Shown: in pieces, positions 12,201 to 21,599 of the stretch | Layout: the number at the start of each line of letters is the position of its first letter | How positions within the stretch are numbered: position 1 is the stretch's first letter | Origin: Ampelocalamus luodianensis | Lineage: Eukaryota > Streptophyta > Magnoliopsida > Poales > Poaceae | NCBI GenBank assembly: GCA_036346255.1 | Contig: CM070623.1 | Span: 24,806,875-24,870,874, forward strand | Direction of reading: 5' to 3' | Length of the DNA stretch: 64,000 bases | Program-made: the position numbers and the translations under genes | Notes under the pieces: generated by a model | The model's database searches: none | The model's input: the letters and a program-made list of their open reading frames with translations, nothing else | Told to the model about the DNA's origin: nothing

Positions 12201-13767
12201 GACAGGTCTACATTGCAATCAAGCATCACAAAAACATCTAAAAAGAAATAGATTCATGCATGGAAGTGAACCATAGCGGAAGCAACATAGACAGCAGTAC
12301 TACCTGCAGAGTCCACACACCCTTTGGGCCTCGGAAATCAGGTATGCCTGACGAAGTTGATATCCCTGCTCCGGTAAATACCACTAAATGCTTACTCTGC
12401 AACAATCAGGGCTAATTCACTGAAATTGCTATAAATAAATCATGACTATTAAGTTCAATTGAGATCCACCATGGTAGCCCAACCTTTTGCACCATGACTG
12501 CAAGCTCTTCTATCTGCACCAACAATCCAGGAAAAGGAACATTATAACTATGTTTTTCTTCAGAACACACTGAAACAATGTTGAAAAGTAAAATAACTTC
12601 CTGCCACAACATGGACTTTTACATGTGAACAGAACAAATGCCTGTCAGATATTTTACATGTCTTAGTTCATTTTAGTACATTATCCAAAAGGGTATGATT
12701 GTGTGAAGTTAATATGAACAGAAGTGCTCCCCCTGGAGCCATGTCATCAACTCATCATCATTGTTCGCAATAAAGGTTCATTCAGTGGCCTGGTGGCTCG
12801 CGAATGCCACAACTAGCGTTACATCAGAAAATTCCCTGGTAACAAGGAGATTTAAGGTTTCCTTCCCTGCTTTCCAAAATTTATATGGCCTTCAATAACT
12901 AGCAGCTAGGCTCCTGGATTAGCACCTACAAAGAATTCCTCAGCATGAGGGTCATAATGCATGCTATCATGCACAACAGACCATAGGCAATCAACCAAAC
13001 AGTAGGCCATGCTATTTTCATACAGCCTCAAAATCTGTTTTGCTTCATTTATACAACGCTATAACCAATGTAACAGTAACACGATACCATCTCCCATTGT
13101 TGTAACTATTCAATTCACAAAAACATTGGTTCTGTTATGATGTAATACTTTTCAACTTGTGATATGCTTTCATAGAACTTATCAACCTCACCTTCTCCCA
13201 CTATATTGATTAATTTTATAAAAGGTCACAAACATGGCTGTTGATTATACAAACCACAAACAAAAGGAAAAACGAAACAAACCTAATATTCCTTTTCTTT
13301 CTGAGTCCCATCATGTTTAGTATACATTGCAAGCTAATCACACTTGGTCCAAAACCTTTGTAATCTCATAAAACTTTACACACAAGCACCAAATTACGTG
13401 ACTTCACCAAATTCCTAACAAAAGAGAAGCATGCAAAATAAATCACTCACAGCCTGAGCAAACAAAGTGTTTAGAAATTACCAATTAGAAAATAGAAACA
13501 AAATTACACCAACGGTGCTTGCTGGAAAAAAACATGAAAGGCATCAACTTCACAGTTCACAACAGAACTAGTTCACAAAATTCACAGTTAATTTTCTAAA
13601 AACTTGCCACATTGAAGCACAGTATCGACGAAATTTAAGGGAAAAAATTAAAAAGGCCAAAAATCAACCTTCTTGTGGAGGAGTTCAGGGGAGTCGAAGA
13701 TCTCAGGCATGCCCACGCTGCCCACATCCTCCCGGTAGGACAGCTTCTCGGCATAGCCCAGTGACAT
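258..13767 (-). CDS. SRT1: SRT1-class sirtuin (SIRT6-like NAD-dependent protein deacetylase), partial: 8 exons, C-terminus outside window
   Basis: Nuclear class IV sirtuins remove acetyl groups from histones (H3K9ac in rice SRT1) using NAD+. Coding exons on the minus strand, in order, are 13669-13767, 12484-12513, 12304-12396, 11838-11957, 11370-11470, 11136-11244, 5108-5187 and 258-336. Every junction has GT/AG borders and the phases match, giving about 237 residues without a stop. The N-terminus reads MSLGYAEKLSYRED. Visible sirtuin motifs are GAGIST and GIPDFRG (NAD-binding, exon 3), QNVDSLH across the exon 4/5 join, catalytic His in ELHGN, zinc Cys in CPCC and RRCSDKNC (exons 5-6), LCLGTSLQI across exons 7/8, and AIVNLQ. 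The start is the ATG at 13767, which begins the conserved N-terminus. The last donor (CAG/GTACAT at 257) implies further exons below position 1. Introns of 5948 and 4771 bp hold several transposons. The class is recognised with high confidence; orthology to rice SRT1 rests on memory. Confidence 0.94.
1061..1294. mobile_element. Short hAT-like MITE with 8-bp TSD
   Basis: The 234-bp element is flanked by perfect direct repeats ATCCAGAT (1053-1060 and 1295-1302). Its ends are CAAGG and CCCTG, an imperfect terminal inverted repeat. Inside it is rich in the palindromic motif CCGGTAACCGGCCGGTTACCGG-like pairs, with CCGGTTACCGG near both ends. It has no coding capacity. The 8-bp duplication and CA(A/G)GG termini fit the hAT superfamily. 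Confidence 0.7.
2493..3651 (+). mobile_element. Internally deleted hAT transposon with BED zinc-finger remnant
   Basis: This 1159-bp element is bounded by perfect 8-bp duplications ACTTCAAC (2485-2492 and 3652-3659). The left end CATGGTTATCAAGTCG pairs with CAAGGTTATTAAGTCG read inward from the right end (14 of 16). Both subterminal zones carry repeats of CGACTAGTCG (2510, 2611 and 3591), as expected of hAT transposase-binding sites. It retains the first and last parts of a transposase gene but not the catalytic core, so it would be non-autonomous (Ds-like). Confidence 0.88.
3008..3410 (+). pseudogene. hAT transposase remnant: BED zinc finger plus acidic C-terminal tail
   Basis: The ORF at 3008-3301 (97 aa) holds a BED-type zinc finger, with CLLC at about residues 56-59, then GGIKRFKEHLAGG and a final Cys pair partner, preceded by DPGWKYSFWP. 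This is the N-terminal DNA-binding module of plant hAT transposases. After a stop at 3299-3301 an acidic stretch continues in another frame to a TGA at 3408 (DEGEDGDREN ... LDEFEMDDF), resembling the tail found after the hAT dimerisation region. The RNase-H-like catalytic core and hATC domain are missing, so the gene is a deletion product. Family assignment is firm; the exact deletion point is not visible without a full-length relative. Confidence 0.8.
3941..4216. repeat. Tandem duplications in SRT1 intron 7
   Basis: A segment of about 100 bp beginning CGAGCTGAATCTATAGTGGA at 3941 recurs at 4113 (offset 172) with scattered differences. Between the copies is an exact 40-bp tandem duplication (4044-4083 and 4084-4123). 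No protein function is recognised in it. Confidence 0.8.
4498..5037 (+). mobile_element. Solo LTR (retrotransposon)
   Basis: It starts TGTTAT and ends ATTACA, with flanking GTAAT (4493-4497) and GTAAC (5038-5042), an imperfect 5-bp duplication. A TATAAGA box at 4866 is followed by leader-like sequence and a terminal inverted GATC-rich segment. No primer-binding site or ORF follows, so it is read as a solo LTR. The borders are tentative. Confidence 0.55.
5809..5816 (+). promoter_or_regulatory. TATA-like box of the large LTR
   Basis: TATTTAAG lies about 275 bp into the LTR and is followed by a pyrimidine-rich leader, the usual layout of an LTR promoter. Confidence 0.5.
5905..6205. repeat. Degenerate TGCCGCGGCA array in LTR leader
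   Basis: The self-complementary word TGCCGCGGCA and variants (GCTGCCGCGGCAAG, GCTGCCACAGCA, GCTGTCGCAGCA) recur about every 20-40 bp within the transcribed part of the LTR. It produces spurious Ala-rich ORFs on both strands. Confidence 0.75.
6942..7639 (+). mobile_element. Complete TRIM retrotransposon
   Basis: LTRs at 6942-7191 and 7394-7639 begin TGTAATGCCC and end GGGTATTACA. They are flanked by a perfect 5-bp duplication TTTGG (6937-6941 and 7640-7644). The internal 202 bp starts with primer-binding site TGGTATCAGAGC (7194-7205, complementary to initiator tRNA-Met) and ends with a polypurine tract AAGGAGGGGTGA (7381-7392). No coding sequence fits inside. This is a textbook terminal-repeat retrotransposon in miniature of 698 bp, inserted into the older LTR. 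Confidence 0.95.
7194..7205 (+). promoter_or_regulatory. TRIM primer-binding site (tRNA-Met type)
   Basis: TGGTATCAGAGC lies two bases after the 5' LTR end. Confidence 0.9.
8634..10124. mobile_element. Long-TIR DNA transposon with GC-rich interior
   Basis: The 1491-bp element is flanked by perfect ATTATTAA repeats (8626-8633 and 10125-10132). Its terminal inverted repeats extend well over 100 bp; for example GTCTACTTTTCAACCTTGAA at the left matches the inverse of the sequence ending 10118. They continue through the AACCGTTCACTTTACCCC block. The interior (8800-9850) is GC-rich with Pro/Ala/Arg-rich ORFs on both strands, none recognisable. Long TIRs and GC-rich cargo resemble a Mutator-like (Pack-MULE-type) element, but an 8-bp rather than 9-bp duplication leaves the superfamily open. 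Confidence 0.8.
10574..10970 (+). mobile_element. Probable copia-type LTR remnant
   Basis: TGTTACTG near 10574, TATATATA at 10694, CTACAAAAGGGATAGC (10777) and a poly-A/G leader ending in CATATTAGAACA resemble a short copia LTR. No matching target duplication was found, so the borders are approximate. Confidence 0.4.
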
Positions 13768-15250
13768 CTCTTGACCCTTGTCAAGCTTCTCTCGACCCTT
13801 CGCTGCCTTCTTGTTCGGTCTAAGAGACACAAAATTTTCATTCCATTAGTTATTATGTTGCCAATAGAACATGGTATGGATCAGCCACAGATAGTCCAAC
13901 ATTTGTTTTCCGCAAGTTTTTTAACTTTGAGTGTTTAACAAGTTCAACTTACATGGCTTGAGGCAAAACGGCTTTATTAAAGACCTTCCAGGCTGGTAAG
14001 TTTCTTACACTACATCAATAAAAAGTGTCTTCTCCTGTATAATCAATGTTCTAAAAACAGGTCTACTAGGCCGAATACTCATAACAGGTCGCCTTCCCTA
14101 TTATGAGTATGCAAAACTGAGTAATTAACAGGTATAACCGCCCAATTACTCGGGATACTCGGGTAACAGGCTGCTTACAAGGTCACTTACAAGGTAGTAG
14201 ATGAGGGGGAGATGTCGTGGCTCTGCACATGAGTAGGGAGGCAGGAAGCGGCAGCTCTCTGCTCTTTGTGACCCTCTGCGATGTTTATTTGTGCTATTTT
14301 GCTTCTAGCACTCCCACTGCACTTCTATTCATTTCAGTATGGAGTGAGAGGAGCAGATAGCTGTGCAAATGTGCTAATCTAATTCATTCAGTCTTCTCCT
14401 TATTTCTAATCTTATATGCCATGGTTTAATTCTTTAATTAGCCCACCAAATCCAAATGGGTGATTTTTCATGGTCATCATCTTAAGATTGCAAATTAGCC
14501 CACGTGTAGCTTTCAGATCATGTTATATTGAAACATGTTATGTCTATTTGATGGCATCCTGCTGCTACTACATCAAAAGATATGCACTAGAATTTTGTTT
14601 TGATGCTATATCAATATACATATATAAATCCACAATTTAAATAGAAAAACCGGTTACAAGGCCGAGTACAAGGCCGATTACCGATACTCGCTTTAAGGTG
14701 AGGTGACCTAGCGAGTACCTGTTACCGAGTTTTAGGACCTTGTGTATAATTCTTCCAAAATGTCTAAACCCTAACAAAATTAACCAGTTTTACTTTGACG
14801 GAACCAAAAACATAACGATACCATTAACTTTGGGTACAAATGTTCGGGCAGAACAAATTAGGGAAAATTGAAATCGACCAGGTTAGAGCTTACCAGCTAA
14901 AGAAACCAATCAAAGCCCGGATCTCCACTCTATTCCACTCCAGCAGCAGTGGGGGGCGGAGGAGGTGGAGGAGTAATGGATGTTACGAGCGAGACAGAAA
15001 GAGAGAGGGGAGAGGATGGAGGCGACGGGCAGACAAAGCGACGGAGCTGGGTGACAGCGGCCGGGGAGGCGACGAAAGCGAGGATGGCCAGCGCGGAGAG
15101 GATGCGATAGGGGACGGCGGCGGAAAGGAGGGCGCGGGCAAGGACAGCGGCGGCGCGCCGGCCAACCGGGGAGGTGGAGGGGTAGGAAGAGCCGATGGGG
15201 AGGCAGTAGTAGGTCGCAATGTGTGTCGGTTTGTGTGCGAGAGCGTGTGA
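13768..15250 (-). other. SRT1 5' untranslated region with 5'UTR intron (predicted)
   Basis: On the minus strand a strong donor (AGCTG/GTAAGC, exon edge at 14894) and an acceptor (CTTAG/ACCG, exon edge at 13819) define a 5'UTR intron of 13820-14893. Upstream of the donor, 14894 to about 15250 is GC-rich with C/T-rich minus-strand sequence, typical of a grass 5'UTR and promoter-proximal exon. The intron contains a hAT-like insertion. The proline/serine-rich ORFs here look like chance ORFs in GC-rich leader. The transcription start is not identified. Confidence 0.6.
14044..14742. mobile_element. Non-autonomous hAT-like element in SRT1 5'UTR intron
   Basis: The 699-bp element is flanked by perfect 8-bp duplications TGTATAAT (14036-14043 and 14743-14750). 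Its left end CAATGTTCTAAAAACAGG pairs with CAAGGTCCTAAAACTCGG read inward from the right. Subterminal repeats of the GGTAACAGG / GTTACAAGGC and GAGTA types cluster within about 130 bp of each end. There is no coding capacity in the AT-rich middle. Confidence 0.87.
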
Positions 15251-15259
15251 CTCGTCTCG

Positions 15260-17393
15260 TGCATCAATGGCTGGATCGGGACAGGAGTAACAACGATTGC
15301 ACGGTCCTAATCTCTCTCCTCTGTTAAAGCTGAGCGCAAACAAAGCATAAGCTCGTTTTCTCTCTACCATTGGATTCCAATCCAAATAACACAGATGGAT
15401 AAAAGAGGCACTCAATGTAGAACCTACTACAAACAATAAACTAAAAATGCACTTAGATTTATTTTTAAAAAATAAAGGAAAGTAGATTAATTTGTCTTTT
15501 ATTGGCGTGCTTAGCAAAATTGTCTACCATGCTCCATCTAACACATCCTACGATAATTATAAATTTTCGGTGGGCTTGTTTGGTTACAGCATTTATATAC
15601 TACAGTATGAAAAACTACAGTTTTATATACACCACTCATGAAACACTACAATTTTCACATACCACATTTTCTCACAGTTTTAACAAATTATTAAAAATAC
15701 AGAGTGTTTGGGAATTGCGGTATTTATACGGTATTTTGTTGAAGAAGATAGCTATAAAGTCAAGTAGTCGTTATTAGGAACATATGAACTAGCCATTGTA
15801 CATGTGAACTCGCTTGTCTACGATAACCTAGCCCAAGCCAGTTTTTTTTTTTTGCACAAGTTCTTCTATGCTTGTATGAGAATATTTTGTCTCAAGTAAA
15901 TTTGTAATCAGCGTCAATGCTTATAAATTTGACGCTCTCCATGAAAGATTAGAAACCTCGTTCAATAGTTTTAGATCAATGGATCCAACCAATCCATCTC
16001 ATGGAGAGGTTCAATAATACAAGGGGAAATTGGTTTTGTACCATCCAAAGATCCACACTTTAGTTTTATACCACCAAAGTTCACATGTACACTTTATTAG
16101 GACCGAAAGATCCTTCCGTTCAGTTTTTAACCAATTTGTCCACTCCCATGAGCACTTTTCTCTTTTTTTTCTTTTTACTTGCTAAAACCGACACACGAAA
16201 AACCAATTTTACTCTTCCACCACAGTCGATCCAACCCAATCAAATGGATTGAGTCGCTGCCATAGGGGAGATCGAGCCTGGCATTTGCTTCTCTCCCCTT
16301 CCCCCTTTTACCCCTCCCTTCCTCTTCTTCAACTCTGGCGCCGGCGAGGCTGGGCCAGCTCACCGTCATCCACCCCCCGACTCCACCACATCCACCTCCC
16401 TCCAGTAGTCCCACAACTCACAACATTCGATCTAGCACCGCCCTTCACCACCAAGTGTTGTCGCCATCTCCCATCTCCGTTGCCAATGCCCCTTCTCACC
16501 GCCACCCTGTACCACCATCTCCACTCTCATATCTGAACCCCCAAATCCTCCACATCTCGCTGACACCTCCAACCTCCTCCATCGCTGCTCCTGCTAGACC
16601 ACACGTCGTCATCGCTCACCGCGTCTCTAGAGATTACAACTCAAGTTCCATCGTCGAACACCAATCCGGTGTTGATCCAAGCCCTAGAGCCTCCATCGAG
16701 CACGACATCCTCTAATATGCCAAGCTTTCTCTAATTTACTAATAACATATTTAGAATGTGCAGCCACTCGAGGACAGTAATATATAAAAGCACATGACAA
16801 GTTGTTTCCATATCATAGATCATGAAAAATTATGGTCAAGTTACAGAGAGCAAACAAGTGCAGGGGATGATAATAGATACGAGATAACTAACTACAGTTA
16901 TGGTCTTCTTTTCGTAATGTCATAGAGAAGATCCAAAGTGAGAAAACTAAATTACTTCCACCTTTATGACTTCAAAGCTAATGGATACTGTGACTAACAG
17001 GGAGAAAATGACTCAAGATCAAGTGAACAAAAAACCTAAACAGCAAGGGACACAAGATTATGAGTGAAGAAAGAGATCCATTAATGGTAGTTTCTTTACT
17101 ACTACATTTGTTCCCTTTTGTACACATCATTGCATGCTGCAGTGTTATATTTGTATATAATAACTAACATTTGTCCATTCAACTATAGAACAAAGAAGAA
17201 CGATTGGACCAACAAAGTATATCCAAGAGACTATAAACATGACAAAGCACCACCAAATGATGGAAAACAAGGTTCCACGTAGAGTAACTTCAAAGAAGAT
17301 GTGTTCCTCTCCAATGAAGGTAAAGAACATATAAACATGTTAATGGACTCTTTGATAGAGCTAAATCATGTTTTTTAAAATGTCTATTAGTAA
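15260..17393. other. SRT1 upstream intergenic region
   Basis: No gene is recognised. The sequence 15570-15770 is AT-rich with TACAG/CTGTA-like words as in small MITEs, but I could not pair the ends. A pyrimidine-rich patch (16250-16710) has only low-complexity Pro/His/Ser ORFs and follows sequence 16020-16200 that looks like one end of an unidentified repeat. The SRT1 core promoter should lie just above 15250. Confidence 0.5.
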
Positions 17394-17429
17394 CACTACT
17401 ACAAAACAGGCTATACAAGACACATCATC

Positions 17430-17680
17430 ACAGACGGTTCCATTGGAACCATTTGTGTTATACTTATCACAGACGATTCCGTTGAAATCGTCTGTGATAC
17501 GTCACTATCACAGACGATTTATAACTAGAACCGTCTATGATAATTCACAGAACCATCTGTGATAATCGCACTCATCATAGACGGTTCTGATTAAGAACCA
17601 TCTGTGAATTATCATAGACAGTTTATATTAAGAACCATGTGTGTTGAGGCATTTATCACAGAACCGTCTATGATATACTG
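17430..17680. repeat. CACTA subterminal repeat array
   Basis: There are at least eight direct and inverted copies of a TCACAGACGGTTC-like 13-mer with one to three differences, the layout of TNPA-type binding sites at En/Spm ends. Confidence 0.85.
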
Positions 17681-18036
17681 GCATTATAAATATCCGGTCC
17701 CAACAGACCCCCTGTCCCTAGCGCCTCCACCCCTTAATTAAGAACGGTTTGAGCCGCCACCCCATTGCGCCACCTTAGAGAGGAGAAGGAAAGGAGGAAG
17801 CTAAAGAGAGAAGGAAGGGAGGAGAAAGAGAAGGTGAGGAATCTCACAGGATATTTGGAGGATATTTGAAATTTTTGTTGTGAGCTCCGAGGGTAACGAT
17901 CTGTAACTCTTTATATTTGCTCTAGGTTAATCGATCGCTAATTAATTTTAGTATGTTTGGTTAATAGGAAGAGTAACATATTTGCATTTTTATTAATCTA
18001 ATTTAACACTACTAATTTGTTATGTGCGTAGTATAG

Positions 18037-21000
18037 ATGAACCAAAACTGGATGTACAATGTGAACCGTGTGAGTGAAGAGTATATTAATGGCGTGCTTA
18101 CTTTTAGAAGAGTCGTCGAGCAGGATATATTGAAGAAGAGGATAAAATTTATGTACTGTCCATGCATTGATTACGGTAATCTGAAGATGTTTAATAACCC
18201 ACACAGATCGAAGCGCACTTGATTCAAAGGGGTTTCAAAAAAGGGTATACTTGTTGGACCAGTCACGGTGAAGAGCAAATTATACAAGAAGTTAATAATA
18301 ACGACATCGCCGAGGAAGTCAACGATATGTCGAATACGGACTATGCTTTTGATGAGGATAGATCGCACGATGATAATCTGGATCAGATGCTACGTGATAC
18401 AGAGGAACTACAATGAGAGAGAGTTTTGTAAATTCGAGGGCTTAATGGAGGACTCGAGGAAACCTTTGTCCCCTAGCTGCAAGCCGGAATATACAAGGTT
18501 GTCAACCGTACTTGAACTGTTGAAATTGAAGGCAAGCAATGGTTGGTCCGATAAGAGTTTCACAGCGTAGTTAGGTCTCCTAGCGGACATCCTTCTAGAG
18601 GGAAACGTGTTGCCCAACACCACCTACGAAACTAAGAAGGTTCTTTGTCTATTGAGAATGGAGGTAGAAAGAATACATGCATATCCAAATGATTGTATCA
18701 TGTACCGTAAAGATTATGCAGATATGCATGTATATCCTATGTGCAAAGCATCCCGATACAAGCTTAAGAATACTGCTAGGGTGAAGCAAGGACCTCCTAC
18801 TAAGATGTTGTGGTGTCTGCTTGTGATCCCACGTTTGAAGCATTCATTTGCGAACCGAAAGGAGGCAAGATTGCTACATTGGCACTCAAAGGAGTGTAAG
18901 AAAGATAGAAAGCTAAGACACCCTGCTGATTCTGCCTAGTGGAGAAACTTCGATCGGGGCTTCGATGAGTTCAGTGCAGAACCGAGGAACATAAGGTTAG
19001 GGTTGAGTACAGATGGAATGAATCCTTTCGGTAACATGAGAAGCTAACATAGCACCTGGCCCATGAATCTATGTATGTACAACCTTCCTCCTTAACTTTG
19101 TATGAAGCAAAAGTATATTTTGATGTCACTACTTATCCAAGGGCTGAAGCAACCTGGGAACGATATTGATGTGTACCTAGCACTATTGCTGAAAGATCTT
19201 GTGACACTATGGAACGAAGGGGTACAAGTATGGGCTACGTACAAATGAGAGAGCTTCACTTTACGTGTCATGTTGTTTTGCACTATCAATAATTTTTCTG
19301 CCCTTGGTAACCTGTCGGGGTTCAATACAAAAGGAGTCAAAGCCTGTCCGCATTGCTTAGATGGTACGGAGAGTGTATGGCTGAACAACTCACGTAAAAT
19401 TGTGTATATGCGTCATCTTAGGTTTCTTCCCAGGATTCACCCATACCGCAAGATAAAGAACAATTCGACAGAAATAAGGATGACGGTTCAGCTCCAAGGG
19501 CTTTTAGACGGAAAGAGATCTATGATATGATTAAGGATATCGATGTTGTACTTGGGAAGGGACGTAAATTAAGTACCCGTCAGAAGAACATCTGGAAGAA
19601 GCGGTCAATTTTTTGGGACTTGCCTTATTAGGAGCACTTAGAAGTTCGTCACTGTATCGACGTCATGTATGTGGAGAAGAATGTATGTGATAGCTTGATT
19701 GGTCTCTTACTGAACATTAGTGGCAAAACAAATGATGGTGTTAACGCACGGCGTGACTTGATTGATATGAACATAAGGATCGAGTTAGCACCGAAAGAGA
19801 CTGATAAAGGATGAATGTACCTTCCCCCAGCTTGCTACACTCTGTCCAAGGCCAAGAGAAATGAACTGTACCAGAGCTTACCTGGTGCGAAAGTTCTGTC
19901 CGGTTACTCCGCCAGCATTAAGAAACTTGTTTCTATAGAAGATTTAAAATTAATTTATATAAAGTCTCATGACTGTCATGTGCTGATGACACAAATGCTT
20001 CCTATTGTATTTAGGAGTATCTTGTCGAACAAGGTCCGAGTGGCAATCTTGAGACTGTGTTATTTCTTTAACTCAATTGCTCAGAAGGTCATCGATCCCG
20101 AAGGACTAGATGCTCTACAAGCCGAGGTGGTGACAACTCTATGTCATCTTGAGATGTATTTCCTTCTGTCATTTTTCAATATCATGGTCCATCTAATTGT
20201 TCACCTTGTGAAAGAGATAAGGATATGTGACCCTGTGTTCCTACGTCATATGTACCTGTTCGAGAGGTACATGGGAATTCTCAAGTCCTACGTATGGAAT
20301 CGATCTCGACCGGAGGGTAGAATCATCGAAGGTTATGTAACCAAAGAGGTCATTGAGTTCTGTGTCGACTACATGGCATAGGTGGAACCGATAGGTGTGC
20401 CTCTATCTCGTCATGAGGGGAGACTGGAGGGTATCGGTACCATCAGAAGGAAATCAATCACTCTCGATCTGGATACGTACGCTCAAGCCTATTTGACGGT
20501 CTTGTAACACATGACCCAAGTGTCCCCGTACATCGATGAGAACAAAGGCATGGTACGCCAACAGAATTCAGACCGGTCGGAGGTTTGGATCACGAGAGAG
20601 CACAACCGTTGGTTCAACTAATGGTTAAAGATACGCTTCACTAGGAGATCATCAAGTGATGATACGCTGCTATGGTTGGCAAAATGGCAAAAACTTACAA
20701 TTGTGAAATGGCAAGGATACAACATAAATAGGTACACATTTTATATGACATCTCGATAGGAAGAGCATAGTCCAGAATAGCGGTATCCGTATAGATGCGT
20801 TTCACGAGCAGTTCAATACCGTCGGGCCACATGGGTTGAACTCCTACTATGGGTTCATAGATGAGATTTGGGAGCTCGACTATGTACTTTTCAAGATCCC
20901 CCTGTTTCGATGCCATTGAGTTAAACTTCTGCAGTGTGTGAAGGTTGACAAGTACGGCGTCACTACTGTGGACCTCAAACATGTCAGATACAAGGACAAA

Positions 21001-21285
21001 CCATTCGTACTCGCTAAGCAAGTTGTTCAAGTTTTTTATTTAACAGACCCGGCAAATAAAAACCGCTACGTAGTTCTTCATGGAAAAAGAAGGATTGTCG
21101 GAGTTAAGAATGTCGTGGATGAGGAAGAGTACAATCAATTTGACGAGTTCCCTCCTTTCGGAGATGACATCAGGCTCGAGGAAGAACCCAGTGAAGAAGC
21201 TAATGACATCAGGCTCGAGGAAGAACCCAGTGAAGAAGCTAGCTATATGCACATCGATCATCATAAAGGGCTATATTTTAAATAA
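18037..21285 (+). pseudogene. CACTA transposase (TNPD-like) pseudogene
   Basis: Pieces in shifting frames follow the order known for plant En/Spm TNPD proteins. First is a transposase-associated N-terminal domain (18037-18416; MNQNWMYNVNRVSEEY, RGFKKGYTCWTSHGEE). Next is the Transposase_21 core (about 18480-19530; LELLKLKASNGWSDKSF, MYRKDYADMHVYPMCKASRY, ACPHCLDGTESVWL). Then comes a DUF4218-like block (19815-20381; LFERYMGILKSYVWNRSRPEG) and a DUF4216-like block (20938-21285; VDLKHVRYKDKPFVLAKQVVQVFY). Stops occur at about 18220, 18568, 18937, 19246, 19528 and 20379. The extreme C-terminus has a 39-bp in-frame tandem duplication encoding DIRLEEEPSEEA twice. It cannot make an intact protein. 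The family call is firm; the exon model is not resolved. Confidence 0.88.
21164..21241 (+). repeat. 39-bp in-frame tandem duplication
   Basis: Two adjacent exact copies of a 39-bp unit encode DIRLEEEPSEEA near the C-terminus of the TNPD-like pseudogene. Confidence 0.85.
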
Positions 21286-21507
21286 GAATTTATTCCATAA
21301 CATAAAACATGTCAATGTGGAATTTTCATGTGTTAATGTGTTATATATGGACTTGTCATCTCTGATTTTGCTGTCAATGTGGACTTAACGTCCTAATATG
21401 ACAAATTATGGATTTCTCTGAATGTGCTCTCGTATGACTTAATGTCTCCCTGCTCTTGTATACCTAATACTTGACGCACATATCTCTGAATGAACTATCA
21501 TATAGTG

Positions 21508-21590
21508 GCATATCACAGATGGTTCTGTTATGGACCCGTCTGTGATAAGTAATCATAGATGGTTCCATAATAGAACCGTCTGTGATATCT
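21508..21590. repeat. Internal copy of CACTA subterminal repeats before the second gene
   Basis: TCACAGATGGTTC and ACCGTCTGTGAT-type units recur here in inverted pairs, followed by CTTTATAAGGAGG and a C-rich leader (21600-21930). The layout mirrors 17640-17780 ahead of the first gene, suggesting a second promoter. Confidence 0.8.
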
Positions 21591-21599
21591 CTTTATAAG

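Noticed and set aside
13768..13830. N-terminal extension of SRT1 in the same frame (starting at a GTG, SLRPNKKAAKGREKL)
   Set aside because: It lies between a likely splice acceptor (13820) and the conserved ATG at 13767; the known protein begins MSLGYAEKLSYRED, and there is no upstream ATG in the exon.
14840..15517. ORFs of 94-195 aa over the SRT1 leader
   Set aside because: They overlap the predicted 5'UTR exon and promoter, are low complexity, and exist on both strands because of GC skew.
15570..15770. Tourist-like MITE
   Set aside because: AT-rich with repeated TACAG/CTGTA words, but no paired terminal inverted repeats or target duplication could be found.
16249..16715. Pro/His/Ser-rich ORFs
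   Set aside because: Pyrimidine-rich low-complexity DNA without a recognisable domain or splice context.
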